Assembly: GCA_035456105.1 (NCBI GenBank)
Contig: DATIDV010000017.1
Location: 186,001 to 250,000 of the forward strand
DNA from: Viridibacterium sp035456105
Lineage (GTDB): Bacteria > Pseudomonadota > Gammaproteobacteria > Burkholderiales > Rhodocyclaceae
Direction: 5' to 3'
DNA: 64,000 bases
Part shown: positions 8,165 to 22,409 of the stretch, piece after piece
Layout: every line of letters begins with the position of its first letter
Numbering within the stretch: the stretch's first letter is position 1
Translations under genes and position numbers: made by a program
The notes under the pieces: generated by a model
The model's database searches: none
What the model was told of the DNA's origin: nothing
Seen by the model: only the letters and a program-made list of their open reading frames with translations

Positions 8165-8437
8165 TCAGTCATTCAGATGATGTCGGGCCCAATAGACAGT
8201 CACGATCTCCCTGGCCAATGTCGCGGCATCCATGAGGGCAGAATTGGCTTCGAATTCGACGGCACTCTGTGGCTTGCGGCAGGCATGGCCGGCACGCGCT
8301 GCCAGTTCGTCGAACAAGGCCACAAGTCCATCGCGGCTCACGCCCTCGACATCGGCCCGAAGCTCCTGCGCCATCGGGCTGAGTGCGACGAGGGCTGCGA
8401 CCTCCGTAAGGGAAGGGCGAAGATGTGCCGTTGTCAT
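8165..8437 (-). CDS. Small type III secretion protein, probable SctE-like needle co-chaperone
   Basis: The product is a 90-residue helical protein (ALVALSPMAQELRADVEGVSRDGLVALFDELAARAG...), with no motif that identifies it on its own. Its ATG overlaps the sctD stop as ATGA, and it directly precedes the needle gene. In ysc/bsc operons that position holds yscE, the co-chaperone that binds the needle subunit with YscG. The proposed role is therefore inferred from position, small size and helical character; YscE is shorter (about 66 residues). Confidence 0.55.
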   Translation of the reverse strand: MTTAHLRPSLTEVAALVALSPMAQELRADVEGVSRDGLVALFDELAARAGHACRKPQSAVEFEANSALMDAATLAREIVTVYWARHHLND

Positions 8438-9618
8438 TGCGAGGCCACGATGACCGAGTAGAGATTGCCGTCACGTGACAGATCAACTTCGTCGACGGTG
8501 ATCTTGTCCACCGTCATGCCGTCGATCACGTCTCCCCGGCGATACTTGATGCCGCGCCAATCGAGAACGAACCGGTCCTTCTTGAGAATCCAGACGGAAA
8601 GCTTTCCCTTGAGTTGTGGGCCGTCCCAGCGCGGCACGACGCTCGATTCGGGCGTCGCAGCCGCAGTAGATACAGCAGGCACAGCCGCGATGGCCGGTGC
8701 AGGTGTCGGCGGCACGGCAGGGGCCAGTTGCAGATCGACCTCCGTCACGCCCGGCACCTGCCGCGCAAGCATGCGCATCCGCGTTGCATGCTCTTGTGTC
8801 GCGACAGGGTTGCTGCATTTGAGATGTCCGTTACCGGCGTACTCCGCAACGCACATCAGCTTTTCCATCTGGACGAGCCTGACGAAGGAACCAATCATGC
8901 CTTCGGCCGAAATGAAGTCCGCTCTTGGGAAATATGTTGACTCGCGCAACGAGCGCTTCAGCAACTCGCCCTGGTAGTCAGTGGGCACATAGCCGGCGAT
9001 GGCAAAACGGCGCGCTTCACGGTCGTAAATCGCGCGCAGCTCACTACCCGGTGGAGACACTGTTCTCAGCCAGGCCTGTACGTCACCAAGCAGATGTGGA
9101 TCCGTCTGAGCGTCATCGCTCCAGTTGGCGATCGCCACCGCCACACCCGAGAGCCCCAGTGCGAGAAAGGCGCCGAGCGCGAAGAGCCGGAACTTTCGCG
9201 AGACATCGATACTGGTGGCACCCGAAAACAAGGGGACTGAAAATCGACGCCGGCCTCCCGCGAGGGAGTCCGCTCCGGTTAGTGGGTCAGCCTCACCAAC
9301 GCATGCCGCGTCCAGCGATTCAACCAACACTTGCGTCACGCCGCATTGCAGCGGCACGCCGGTGCGTACACGCAGGCTTTCGCCGGGCCCGGCGCGTTCT
9401 GGACCGTTGCGCACGGCTCCCTGTATGGCATCGCATTTGAGGCGCCCGTCTTGCCAATACAGCACGCAGTGGATCGGCATGACCCCCTCATCGGCGAGGG
9501 TGATATTGCAGATCGTGTCGCTGCCGATCACGCAACGCTCAGCTTCCGAAAGCGCTGCCGACGCACCGGCATGCATTCCTTGAAGCACCCGAACAGTGAA
9601 CCGTTTTTGAGCAACCAT
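8434..9618 (-). CDS. sctD: Type III secretion inner-ring protein SctD
   Basis: This protein of about 394 residues has an N-terminal forkhead-associated-like cytoplasmic domain (RFTVRVLQGMHAGASAALSE onward, about residues 5-100) and one transmembrane helix (about 143-165, LFALGAFLALGLSGVAVAIA). Periplasmic ring-building domains follow, including a BON-like segment around IYDREARRFAIAGYVPTDYQ. That is the SctD/YscD plan. I start at the ATG at 9616-9618 (MVAQKRF); an upstream GTG in frame would add 20 residues before the FHA fold. It is the first gene of the minus-strand operon, so the promoter should lie between about 9620 and 10170. Confidence 0.87.
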   Translation of the reverse strand: MVAQKRFTVRVLQGMHAGASAALSEAERCVIGSDTICNITLADEGVMPIHCVLYWQDGRLKCDAIQGAVRNGPERAGPGESLRVRTGVPLQCGVTQVLVESLDAACVGEADPLTGADSLAGGRRRFSVPLFSGATSIDVSRKFRLFALGAFLALGLSGVAVAIANWSDDAQTDPHLLGDVQAWLRTVSPPGSELRAIYDREARRFAIAGYVPTDYQGELLKRSLRESTYFPRADFISAEGMIGSFVRLVQMEKLMCVAEYAGNGHLKCSNPVATQEHATRMRMLARQVPGVTEVDLQLAPAVPPTPAPAIAAVPAVSTAAATPESSVVPRWDGPQLKGKLSVWILKKDRFVLDWRGIKYRRGDVIDGMTVDKITVDEVDLSRDGNLYSVIVASQ

Positions 9619-10170
9619 GATTCCGTCGCTTTCAATATCAACGATGCAGCATTTCGAATGAAGGCGGAATGCAGGCACAAGCGAGCACCCGTCGGGAGAC
9701 GGATCAGGGCCGGCACGGAAAATCCGCCTGCTCCAGTTCCTCCACGCCAGCGCTGCATTTGCACAGGATGTCGGAACACGGCTGAAGCATAGGTCGGACT
9801 TTCTTCGGCAGACACCTAGCCAAAAGTACTAGTACCTGTGTAAGTCGAGATGGCTACAGGCTGAACAAAACGAGGTCCGCAGAGAAGTAGCAGGGATGAA
9901 TTAGAGGCCGTCCAGCCGAACAGAAGGAAGAGTGGTATCAGGGCCGACGGAATCGAGGCAAGGGGCCATCGTAAATGTCGTTCGCATACCATGAAGGTCG
10001 AGAATTACGAGCAACCGCGCCGTCGTAGTGGTGAAGGTCAAGTGGCCACCAGCAGCGGCCGCTTGAGAAACAGGCGTCCGTCGGCTGGCCGCAATTCAGG
10101 CCATGCTACCCATCGCCCGCTTCGACCGAATAGTGAGCAATGGTTTTGAAGACGTCATGTGACAAGTCAT

Positions 10171-10277
10171 CGGCGAGGCTGCGTGAAAACGCGAACCTCT
10201 CGTGCGCCTATCTGTAAATGCCATAGGCATGGTCGGCGGGAGCCCCCGGAAGTTCGCATTTTCACGCAGCCTCGCCG
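10171..10277. mobile_element. 107-bp MITE-like element with 26-bp terminal inverted repeats
   Basis: Positions 10171-10196 and 10252-10277 are inverted copies of one another with a single mismatch in 26 bp (core GGCTGCGTGAAAACGCGAAC on the left arm). The 55-bp interior has no open frame and contains a short palindrome around GCCTATGGC on one strand. The size and architecture fit a miniature inverted-repeat transposable element or a REP-type mobile hairpin. No transposase with matching ends is visible nearby, so the family is not assigned. Clear flanking target duplications were not seen. Confidence 0.6.
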
Positions 10278-10416
10278 AGAAACGGAAACATGACGCACAG
10301 TCGAACTCGCATTGATGGGCCGCGACGGGGTTTATTGTTAGCACCTCGTTACATGTGTCAAACCCTTAGCAATCGCGACAGACTTTGTTGGCTGCGATCA
10401 GCTTTGTGTGCAGAAA

Positions 10417-10476
10417 ACAAAGTCGCTTACTGAATAACAACGTCGCTTGCTGGATGGGAATGTTGCTTACCGGCCA
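10417..10476. repeat. Three tandem 20-bp imperfect repeats, possible insertion-sequence end
   Basis: The motifs AGTCGCTTACTG (10421), CGTCGCTTGCTG (10441) and TGTTGCTTACCG (10461) recur at exactly 20-bp spacing. The first two units match at 16 of 20 positions. Multiple short repeats at a terminus are typical of IS21-family elements, so this may be an orphan IS end. No istA/istB remnant is seen beside it, and the alternative is a protein-binding array. Confidence 0.4.
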
Positions 10477-10646
10477 CATTGCTGCTCAGGGGGCTTCGTC
10501 GACAGATGAAAAGGCCAGTCCCGCCGTGGTGGCACAAGGCTCTCCACGCCCAACCGAGAACCTGTGTTTCGAGGCGGGCTGCGGCCTGCCGCTTACGGCC
10601 CATTTGTGGCGTCAGGGTTACGCCACGATAGAGAATGCAGCGTGCC

Positions 10647-15683
<5,037 letters not shown>

Positions 15684-15692
15684 CGCGGTCAG

Positions 15693-16721
15693 TCAGGAAA
15701 CGCAGGCAGGTTCAGGGAGAGTCGCTGGCTCTTGCCAGCGCTTGCTCAGCGCAATCAGTGCCGGTAGTTCACCCAGGAAGATGTCGATGAGCTGCGGATC
15801 GAAATGGCGGCCAGCCTGCTCGCGCATGTGAGCTACGGCTTCCTCCACGGGCCAGGCGCGCTTGTAGGGGCGCTCCGAAGTCAGCGCATCGAATACATCG
15901 GCAATCGCCGCAATCCGCCCCTCCAGCGGGATGGCCTCGCCAGCCAGCCCGGCCGGGTAGCCGCTGCCATCCCACTTCTCGTGATGGGTCAGGGCGATGC
16001 TGCGTGCCATGGCAAGGATGCCGCTGTGGTGTTCTCCGATGATGTGCGCGCCGACGGTCGCGTGGGTCTTCATGATTTCCCACTCGTTGGCGTCGAGCTT
16101 GCCCGGTTTCAGCAGGATGCCGTCTGGAATGCCGATTTTGCCAATGTCATGCAAGTGCGCGGCATGCAGCAGATCGTCCCCGAACTTTTCGCTCGCGCCC
16201 GCCGCAAGGGCCAGGTGACGCGCGATCTGGCTCATGCGGATGACATGCTGCCCGGTTTCGTTGTCTTTGTACTCGGCTGCGATGCCGAGGCGCTCAATGA
16301 TCTGCAGGCCCGTGTCGCGCAGCTCCTGCATGTGCTCCAGCGACAGCTGGTTGCGCACGCGTACGCGCACGATGGGCGGGCTCAGCGGCTTGGTGACGTA
16401 ATCGACGGCGCCGGCGTTGAAGCCTTCTAGTTCGTCGCCGGTATCCGCCAGCGCCGTCACGAAGATCACCGGTATGTGCGCCGTCGCAGCGTCTGCCTTG
16501 AGCGCGCAGCACACCTCGTAGCCCGTCATGCCCGGCATCATCACATCGAGCAGCACGAGGTCGGGCTGTTGCGTGCGCGCCAGCGCGATGGCGCTGGCGC
16601 CGTCGACTGCAAACAGCAGGCGGTATTCGTGCTGCAGGATCTGGCGCAGCAGTTGCAGGTTGGCCGGCTCGTCATCGACGAGCAACAGACAGGGCAAGGA
16701 GTCTTTGTGGTGCTGAGTCAT
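15693..16721 (-). CDS. REC-HD-GYP response regulator, probable c-di-GMP phosphodiesterase
   Basis: This 342-residue protein has an N-terminal receiver domain with Asp59 (LVLLDVMMPG) and Lys in VTKPLSPP. A C-terminal HD-GYP domain has both signatures: HLHDIGKIGIPDGILLKPGKL and LTHHEKWDGSGYPAGLAG. HD-GYP proteins hydrolyse cyclic di-GMP to GMP or pGpG, and here activity should be controlled by phosphorylation. Its ATG overlaps the stop of the MHYT hybrid kinase by 4 bp, and the BvgS-like kinase follows 10 bp later. It is therefore the likely common output of both kinases. Confidence 0.92.
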   Translation of the reverse strand: MTQHHKDSLPCLLLVDDEPANLQLLRQILQHEYRLLFAVDGASAIALARTQQPDLVLLDVMMPGMTGYEVCCALKADAATAHIPVIFVTALADTGDELEGFNAGAVDYVTKPLSPPIVRVRVRNQLSLEHMQELRDTGLQIIERLGIAAEYKDNETGQHVIRMSQIARHLALAAGASEKFGDDLLHAAHLHDIGKIGIPDGILLKPGKLDANEWEIMKTHATVGAHIIGEHHSGILAMARSIALTHHEKWDGSGYPAGLAGEAIPLEGRIAAIADVFDALTSERPYKRAWPVEEAVAHMREQAGRHFDPQLIDIFLGELPALIALSKRWQEPATLPEPACVS

Positions 16722-19700
16722 GATGGCATCACTTCGGAAGTGTCTTGCAGGCTGCTCAGAAGCTCTGCCAGGCAGGCCTGCGCAGCTGCGAAATTGAAGT
16801 CGTCGAGATGTTCCTGCAGTGTTGCCAGCGCAGGATGGCCAGCAGGGAGCGCGGCAGCCAAGGCTCGCGCGGCTTCTTCATCAAGCTCCCCGCGTGACAT
16901 GGCGTGCATGAGCGCGGCGGCAGCGGCACCCAACGCCGCAACATCCAGCTTGCCCTGGACTGCGACGGGTAGCCTTGCGCGATCTGGTGCCGTCTCTGCG
17001 TCAATCGCTGCCAGGGCTTCGCCTTGAGCCCGCTCCACCGCTTGCAGGGCCGCATCGAGCTCGGCCGACCGGGTGGCTTCCTGCGCGGCTGCGGCACACG
17101 CGGCTTCGAATCCGGCGAGTGCGGCGGCAAGGCTATCCAGGCCAAGATTGGCTGCCACCCCCCTGAGCCGGTGGGCTTCGTTTCGCGCCTCCGCCGGGCG
17201 TTGCTGGGCGGCATGCGTGGCCAGGGTGCGGAAGGCCGCCGGCAATTCGCCGGCAAAGCGCAGCAGGATGCGCACGAAGTCGGCACGCTTGCCTCCCCAG
17301 CGCCTCTGGGCGGTGTGCGCGTCGAGCGCCCGAAGTGTCCGGCTGACGCTTGCAGGCGCCGGGTGTGCTGCGCCGCCAAGACCCAGCACGCGTGCCATTT
17401 CGCAATTCAATACGGACAAGTCGACGGGCTTGGAAGCAAAGCCATCCATGCCTGCTGCGCTTGCGGCCTCGCGATCGGCCTTCATCACACTGGCGGTCAG
17501 GGCAATCACCGGTACCCGCGGCCGGCCCTCGCGCTGCTCGCGGGCGCGGATGCGTCGCGTCGTTTCCAGGCCGTCCACGTCTGGCATCTGCACGTCCATG
17601 AGGATCAGGTCGAAACGCGCCTCGGCGGTGAGCGCCATGGCGCTTTCGCCGCCCTCAGCCTGTGTGACCGTATGGCCATGCGGAGAAAGCAAGATGCCCA
17701 GCAACTGGCGGTTCTGCGGCGCATCGTCAACGACCAGGATGTGCAGCGGCGGTAGCCTGGGCGTGTCGTGCGGGAGTCCGGGCGGGGGGGCCGCTTGCGC
17801 CACGGCCGCCAGTGGCAGCACGAAATGGAAGGCCGAACCGACGCCCGGCTGGCTCTCCACCCAGATACGCCCGCCCATGAGTTCGACGAGCTGCTTGCTG
17901 ATGGTGGTGCCGAGGCCGGTGCCACCGAAACGACGGCTCATCGAGGCATCGGCCTGAACGAAGGGGTCGAACAGCGAGGCCAGGCGATCGCTCGCGATGC
18001 CGATACCGGTGTCGCGCACCGTGAAGTGCAGCGCGCCCGCGTCACCCCCGCTGCCCGGCCTCACGCTCAGGGTCACTTCACCACGCTCGGTGAATTTGAT
18101 GGCGTTGTCCAGCAGGTTGGTGAGGATCTGGCGCACGCGCAGGGCATCGCCGCGATAAGTGCTGACCAGCTGTTCGTCATAGTGCAGCGCGAAGCGCAGG
18201 CCCTTGCTGCGCAGACCGCCCGCCAGCGTGGCGCTGGTCTCGACGATGAGCGCGCGCAGATTGAATTCCTCAACGACCAGCTCCACCGCGCCGCGATCGA
18301 GCTTGGCCGTATCCAGCACATCGTTGAGCAGGCTGAGCAGGTTGTGCGAGGCGCTGCGCACGGTTTCCAGATGGCGACGCTGCTCGTGCGCCAGTTCGCC
18401 GTCGAGCAACACGTCGGTAAAGCCGAGGATGGCGTTCATCGGCGTGCGGATCTCGTGGCTCATGTTGGCCGTGAAGGCCGCACGCGCAGCGGCAGCCTGC
18501 TCGGCGCGCGCCTTCGCTTCGCGCAGGTCGCCTTCCATGTGCTTGCGCGCCGTGATGTCCTTCGCGAAGCACATGATCTTCTGCAGGCTGCCGTCGGGCC
18601 CGTAGATGGGGTTGTAGGTGGCCTGTATCCAGAAGGGCTTGCCGTTCTTGCCGAAGCGCTGAAACTCTCCGCTGATGTACTCGCCACGCCGCAAACGCGC
18701 CCAGAAGTCCGTGAGCGCTGGACTCGGCGCATCAGGCGACTCGCCCCAGTCCTCGGCGTGAGCCCGCCCGCAAAACTCTTCCAGGGTGTAGCCACTCAGA
18801 CGCAGGGAATTGTCGTTGGCGTTGAGCGTGCGTCCCTCGAGGTCAAACTCGACCACCACCAGGGAGCGACGCAAGGCGTCCACGATGCTCTCGAACTCGG
18901 CATTGCGCAGGCGGTTCTCGGTCACGTCGAAGACCACGCCGTCCAGCGCTTGCGCAACGCCCTGTTCATCCAGATGCGCCTTGCCGGTTTCCCATACCCA
19001 GCGCACGCTGCCATCGCGGGTGCGGATGCGATACAGCACCTCGTAGCTGCGGCCCTCCCGGGCAGACGTTTGCCGCTCCGCCGCAACGCGCTCGATGTCG
19101 TCCGGGTCCAACATGCTGCGCCAGGCTCGCCCGCGGACAGTGAACTCCTCGGGCTCATAGCCCGTCATGGCCGTCACAGCCTCGCTGAGGAAGACCGCCT
19201 GCCACGGGATGGGAGCCCCCTTCTCGCAGCGCGTGGCGCGGAAACACACCCCGGGCATGTTGCCGATCAGCGCGCGCAACTGCTGTTCGCTGTCGCGCAA
19301 GGCCCGCTCCATGGCCTGTTGCTCGCTGATGTCGGACAGCGCAATGACGAACAGCGCCTTATCCCCCGCGTAGATGCGGCCGGCTGCCGAGCGCACAGTG
19401 ATGTGGTGCCCGTCCTTGTGCCGGATGACTGCCTCGCGCACCCGCGAGCGCCCATCGCTGGAGTCGGCAAAAGCCCGCAGGCGGGCGTGATGCGCATCCG
19501 CCGTGGCCTGGTCGGGAAACAGCACATCGTCCGGCCCGCCCACGATCTCCGAAGCGCTCCAGCCGAAGATGCGCTCGGCGGCGGCATTGAGGCTGACCAC
19601 GGTGCCCCTGACATCCACGGTGAGCAGGCCGTCAGCGATCGTCTCGAACACGGTCTGCATGCGCGACTCGTTGTCCTTCAGGCGCAGGAAGAGTTCGCGC

Positions 19701-20479
19701 ATGCGCAGCAGGGCATTGGCCGCCACCGCGAGCAGCGTCACCACGATCACGATCACAGCGACGACCGCCGCAACAAAGTCCGAGTTCAGCGCCGCGGACG
19801 CTACGGCGGGATCAGCATGATTGGCGAAACGCTCCGTCATCACGCTCGTGTAATGCATGCCAGCCATGGCGAGGCCCATGAAGATGCCGTTCGGCACGCC
19901 GCTTCTGCGCTCGCCGATCAAATCCACCAGCCATCCTCGGCCCTCGCCGCCGAGACGCAAACTCAGGATCAGCATGACCAGCGCGGCGTTCAGAAAGCTG
20001 GACATTGCGAACAACAGCGGGTCGTGGCGCAGCAGCGGTGACATCTGCATGGCCGCCGTGCCCATGTAGTGCATCGTCTCGATGCCGCTGCCGACAAGCA
20101 GGCTGCCGAACACCAGCTGCCAGCGCGTGACGCGCGCCCGCACCAACAGCGCCAGGACCACCCAAGCAGAGCCCAGGCCGGGCAGTACGGACAACCAGGT
20201 GAGGCCGGGCGAATAGTTCACCACCGTGCCGATGCGCAAAGCCAGCGTCCCGACAAAGTGCATCGCCCAGATGCCAGCACCCAGCGTCAGCGCACCCGAG
20301 AGCACGGCCACGTGTCGATGCAGGCGCAGGTCTGTACGGCGTGCCATGCCCGCGATCTGCATCGCCATGACCGACGTGAAAATTGCGATGCCCACCGACA
20401 GCAGCACCAGCAATAGCGGGTAACTACCGTGGATCAGATGGCTCGGATCGCCTGGGACAACAAAAGGGAAGTTTTGCAT
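16718..20479 (-). CDS. MHYT-PAS hybrid histidine kinase with REC and Hpt domains
   Basis: The product has 1253 residues. The N-terminal seven-helix region (about 15-260) carries three MHYT-type motifs, WAMHFVGTLA, ETMHYMGTAAM and AGMHYTSVM, a sensor class proposed to bind copper and respond to diatomic gases or redox state. PAS domains occupy about 270-640. HisKA follows with SHEIRTPMNAI (His about 675), the ATPase domain with DTGIGI and GGTGLG, a receiver with Asp about 962 (LILMDVQMPDVDG), and an Hpt with His about 1103 (EAHRLRGVAANLG). Overlap with the REC-HD-GYP gene makes it the first gene of a three-gene phosphorelay operon. The ligand is inferred only from the domain class. Confidence 0.92.
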   Translation of the reverse strand: MQNFPFVVPGDPSHLIHGSYPLLLVLLSVGIAIFTSVMAMQIAGMARRTDLRLHRHVAVLSGALTLGAGIWAMHFVGTLALRIGTVVNYSPGLTWLSVLPGLGSAWVVLALLVRARVTRWQLVFGSLLVGSGIETMHYMGTAAMQMSPLLRHDPLLFAMSSFLNAALVMLILSLRLGGEGRGWLVDLIGERRSGVPNGIFMGLAMAGMHYTSVMTERFANHADPAVASAALNSDFVAAVVAVIVIVVTLLAVAANALLRMRELFLRLKDNESRMQTVFETIADGLLTVDVRGTVVSLNAAAERIFGWSASEIVGGPDDVLFPDQATADAHHARLRAFADSSDGRSRVREAVIRHKDGHHITVRSAAGRIYAGDKALFVIALSDISEQQAMERALRDSEQQLRALIGNMPGVCFRATRCEKGAPIPWQAVFLSEAVTAMTGYEPEEFTVRGRAWRSMLDPDDIERVAAERQTSAREGRSYEVLYRIRTRDGSVRWVWETGKAHLDEQGVAQALDGVVFDVTENRLRNAEFESIVDALRRSLVVVEFDLEGRTLNANDNSLRLSGYTLEEFCGRAHAEDWGESPDAPSPALTDFWARLRRGEYISGEFQRFGKNGKPFWIQATYNPIYGPDGSLQKIMCFAKDITARKHMEGDLREAKARAEQAAAARAAFTANMSHEIRTPMNAILGFTDVLLDGELAHEQRRHLETVRSASHNLLSLLNDVLDTAKLDRGAVELVVEEFNLRALIVETSATLAGGLRSKGLRFALHYDEQLVSTYRGDALRVRQILTNLLDNAIKFTERGEVTLSVRPGSGGDAGALHFTVRDTGIGIASDRLASLFDPFVQADASMSRRFGGTGLGTTISKQLVELMGGRIWVESQPGVGSAFHFVLPLAAVAQAAPPPGLPHDTPRLPPLHILVVDDAPQNRQLLGILLSPHGHTVTQAEGGESAMALTAEARFDLILMDVQMPDVDGLETTRRIRAREQREGRPRVPVIALTASVMKADREAASAAGMDGFASKPVDLSVLNCEMARVLGLGGAAHPAPASVSRTLRALDAHTAQRRWGGKRADFVRILLRFAGELPAAFRTLATHAAQQRPAEARNEAHRLRGVAANLGLDSLAAALAGFEAACAAAAQEATRSAELDAALQAVERAQGEALAAIDAETAPDRARLPVAVQGKLDVAALGAAAAALMHAMSRGELDEEAARALAAALPAGHPALATLQEHLDDFNFAAAQACLAELLSSLQDTSEVMPS

Positions 20480-20930
20480 GAAGCTGCGCCTGCCCCATTT
20501 TGATGGGGCCTCCGGATGGCTGGTACCAAGGGCGCACTAATCTCCACAACTCGGCTAGCCAGGCTGGCCACGACGTGCGCCGAAAACCCTAATTAGCTAG
20601 GAAATGCTCGCCGCAGAATTGACCTGCATCAAAGGCGCCCGGAACAGCTGCCTGATGTTGGCAATTAATTACAATTCCAGCGCTTGCCAAGGCTGAGGCG
20701 GCCAAGAGTGGCGGGCACAACACACCGGCGCTGAGCAGGTGTTTCAGGTTTCGAGGGGTCGGATGTTTTTGCGAGCTTCGAGCAATTGCAGGGCGCTGCC
20801 GAGCACTTGGCGAGCAAGCAAGTGCACTCAATTCGGCCGATCGTTCCACTTGGGACTGCCGAGCGGCCAGCACAAGCCGGCAATGGGGGCGCCCGGCAAC
20901 TGACGCCTCGGCGCGACTTTCCGCGCTCGA
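20480..20930. other. Noncoding stretch between DUF6429-like gene and the kinase operon
   Basis: No open frame here looks like a gene. The part next to 20480 should contain the promoter of the minus-strand kinase operon. A cyclic di-GMP riboswitch was considered for this leader, but no recognisable conserved core was found. Nothing else stands out. Confidence 0.4.
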
Positions 20931-21158
20931 TTAGCTTTTCCCAAACAGCTCCTGAAAGAGATGTTTCGCTTCTGCCAGCCCATTTTCGGTGAAGTCCACT
21001 GACTTGGCCTTGCTCACCGGATCATGGATGTACCCCTTCTCGTACAACCGGTTCATGGCGTCCCAATCGAATGACTTCCAGGCGCGATGCTTGTCATGAA
21101 GCGTCAGATACAAAAGCGCAAGAACGGAGCGATCAATCTTTTCTTCATCGAAGTCCAT
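20931..21158 (-). CDS. Small DUF6429-like protein of unknown function
   Basis: The 75-residue product begins MDFDEEKIDRSVLALLYLTL and contains AWKSFDWDAMNRLYEKGYI and SKAKSVDFTENGLAEAKHLF. This fits the short DUF6429 family as I remember it: an N-terminal acidic start, a DWDAMNRL core and a KAKSV-FTE-G segment. I chose the ATG at 21156-21158 because AGGAGG lies seven bases upstream; a start two codons earlier would sit directly on that site. No function is known to me. It precedes the spot where base composition becomes more AT-rich. Confidence 0.65.
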   Translation of the reverse strand: MDFDEEKIDRSVLALLYLTLHDKHRAWKSFDWDAMNRLYEKGYIHDPVSKAKSVDFTENGLAEAKHLFQELFGKS

Positions 21159-21268
21159 GACCATACCTCCTGTCGGTTTCAATGGGGAAGTGAGGGGCAG
21201 CCGAGGGAACCACAGGCGCAGCTTGTGGCTGTTCCTCTCGACTGTAGCGTTAGCCATGTTAAAGACAA

Positions 21269-21730
21269 TTATTTTTTTGTAGCCCCAAATGCTTTTTCAA
21301 CATTCTTCTTGTCCATGTATTGCGTAAAGTTAGACATGCTTTTTGAAACTAACGGGTCTGAATACATTTCCTGGCCAGCAACTTTACCGAGAATTTCAAA
21401 GCTTGATGCAAAGACATTTTGACCTTCGTATTTAACTGCCAGCTGAGCCTCGGATAAGCAAGATTTGGTGAGGAGCCGCTCAAAAAGCGCTGCCATGTTT
21501 TTGTCCATCTCAGTCCGTTGTGTATCTGTGACTGAAACAATTGATTTAACTGCTGGATGAGATGCAGCAGCAGCGAACATCCATGTGACCAATGCGTTTC
21601 TGTCTTCAGAGCTTGTGGATTTCACAAGACATTTTCCAAGATCGTCCGCATATACACCCGCCAACGCCGGGGTAGTTGCCAGGTACGTGCTTAAGATCAC
21701 TACAGAGAAAACAGTTCGTGAAAGTCTCAT
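21269..21730 (-). CDS. AT-rich secreted protein of unknown function
   Basis: The 153-residue product begins MRLSRTVFSVVILSTYLATT and has a probable signal peptide cleaved after PALA. Two cysteines (KCLVKS and KSCLSE) could form a disulfide. The rest is helical and polar. AAGGA precedes the chosen ATG (21728-21730) at standard spacing. The coding sequence is clearly richer in A and T than the surrounding genes, which suggests recent acquisition; a transposase remnant lies 130 bp away. I do not recognise the family. Confidence 0.6.
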   Translation of the reverse strand: MRLSRTVFSVVILSTYLATTPALAGVYADDLGKCLVKSTSSEDRNALVTWMFAAAASHPAVKSIVSVTDTQRTEMDKNMAALFERLLTKSCLSEAQLAVKYEGQNVFASSFEILGKVAGQEMYSDPLVSKSMSNFTQYMDKKNVEKAFGATKK

Positions 21731-21860
21731 TTTTTTCCTTGGATATGAAGAGAGAGAAATGGCTAACAAAGGTGTAGAAAAATACGATTCATAGCCTGAT
21801 CGTGCCGTGAACCGAATGGAACATCAACGCTCCCATGCTCAGGTAAACAGGGAGCGACAC

Positions 21861-22337
21861 ATGGTGCGTGACAAACCCATCGGCACCAGTCTGCGTTTCC
21901 TTGCGGTGAATCTTGAGCGCCAGCACCTGCCCGGCAGTTTCGCCCACGCGGTACATCACCTGCTCGAACACGACCTCGACCTCTCTGGCTTTGATGAGCG
22001 CTACTGCAACGACATCGTGGAGGCGGCAGCCTATCCCCCGCGCATGCTTCTCAGAGTCATCCTCTGCGCCTACGCCGAAGGCGTTGGGAGCCGTCGTGGC
22101 ATCGAGCGGCTTTGTTGCGAGCACGTCACCTTCATCGCCCTCTCGGGTGACACCCGTCCGCACTTCACCCCGCTCGCCGCTTTCGTCTCGCGGCTGGGCC
22201 GCGAAGCGCCAAAACACGCGCCGAAAGCGCTACTGCGGCCCACGCAAAACCTGCGCGTCACGCGACCATATCCCATGCGGATTCTCGTGGGGGCCAGCAA
22301 GCGACTTCGTATTCTGCGCACAGGCATAGTCCGATAG
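21861..22337 (+). pseudogene. Truncated IS1182-type transposase
   Basis: The reading from 21861 (MVRDKPIGTSLRFLAVNLER onward) is the N-terminal domain of an IS1182-family DDE transposase. It includes AYPPRMLLRVILCAYAEGVG, SRRGIERLCCEHVTFIALSG and the start of TPLAAFVSRLG. After about 110 residues the match stops and an unrelated tail runs to a stop at 22337. The catalytic DDE domain is missing, so this is a dead fragment. In-frame codons upstream to 21807 are probably element end sequence. Confidence 0.8.
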
Positions 22338-22409
22338 ACTACGAAAATAATGTTTCGTGGTGCCCGGGGCTATTCACACAACCTGGGCCGGATCATCCGG
22401 AGCCCGCAG

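Larger units (their letters stand above)
9679..10646. other. Noncoding region upstream of sctD with palindrome and mobile-element traces
   Basis: No convincing gene is present on either strand. A perfect 10-bp palindrome GTACTAGTAC sits at 9826-9835, about 210 bp upstream of the sctD start, and could be part of an operator. Further left-to-right the region holds a 107-bp inverted-repeat element and a set of three 20-bp repeats, both listed separately. Plant-pathogen-type PIP or hrp boxes were looked for and not seen. Confidence 0.5.

Noticed and set aside
17768..20041. Plus-strand open frame of about 757 codons
   Set aside because: It is antisense to the MHYT hybrid kinase; the translation is Arg/His/Gln-rich and featureless.
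20480..20560. Possible cyclic di-GMP riboswitch in the leader of the MHYT kinase operon
   Set aside because: The conserved core sequences of known classes were not found, and only a short GC-rich dyad is present.
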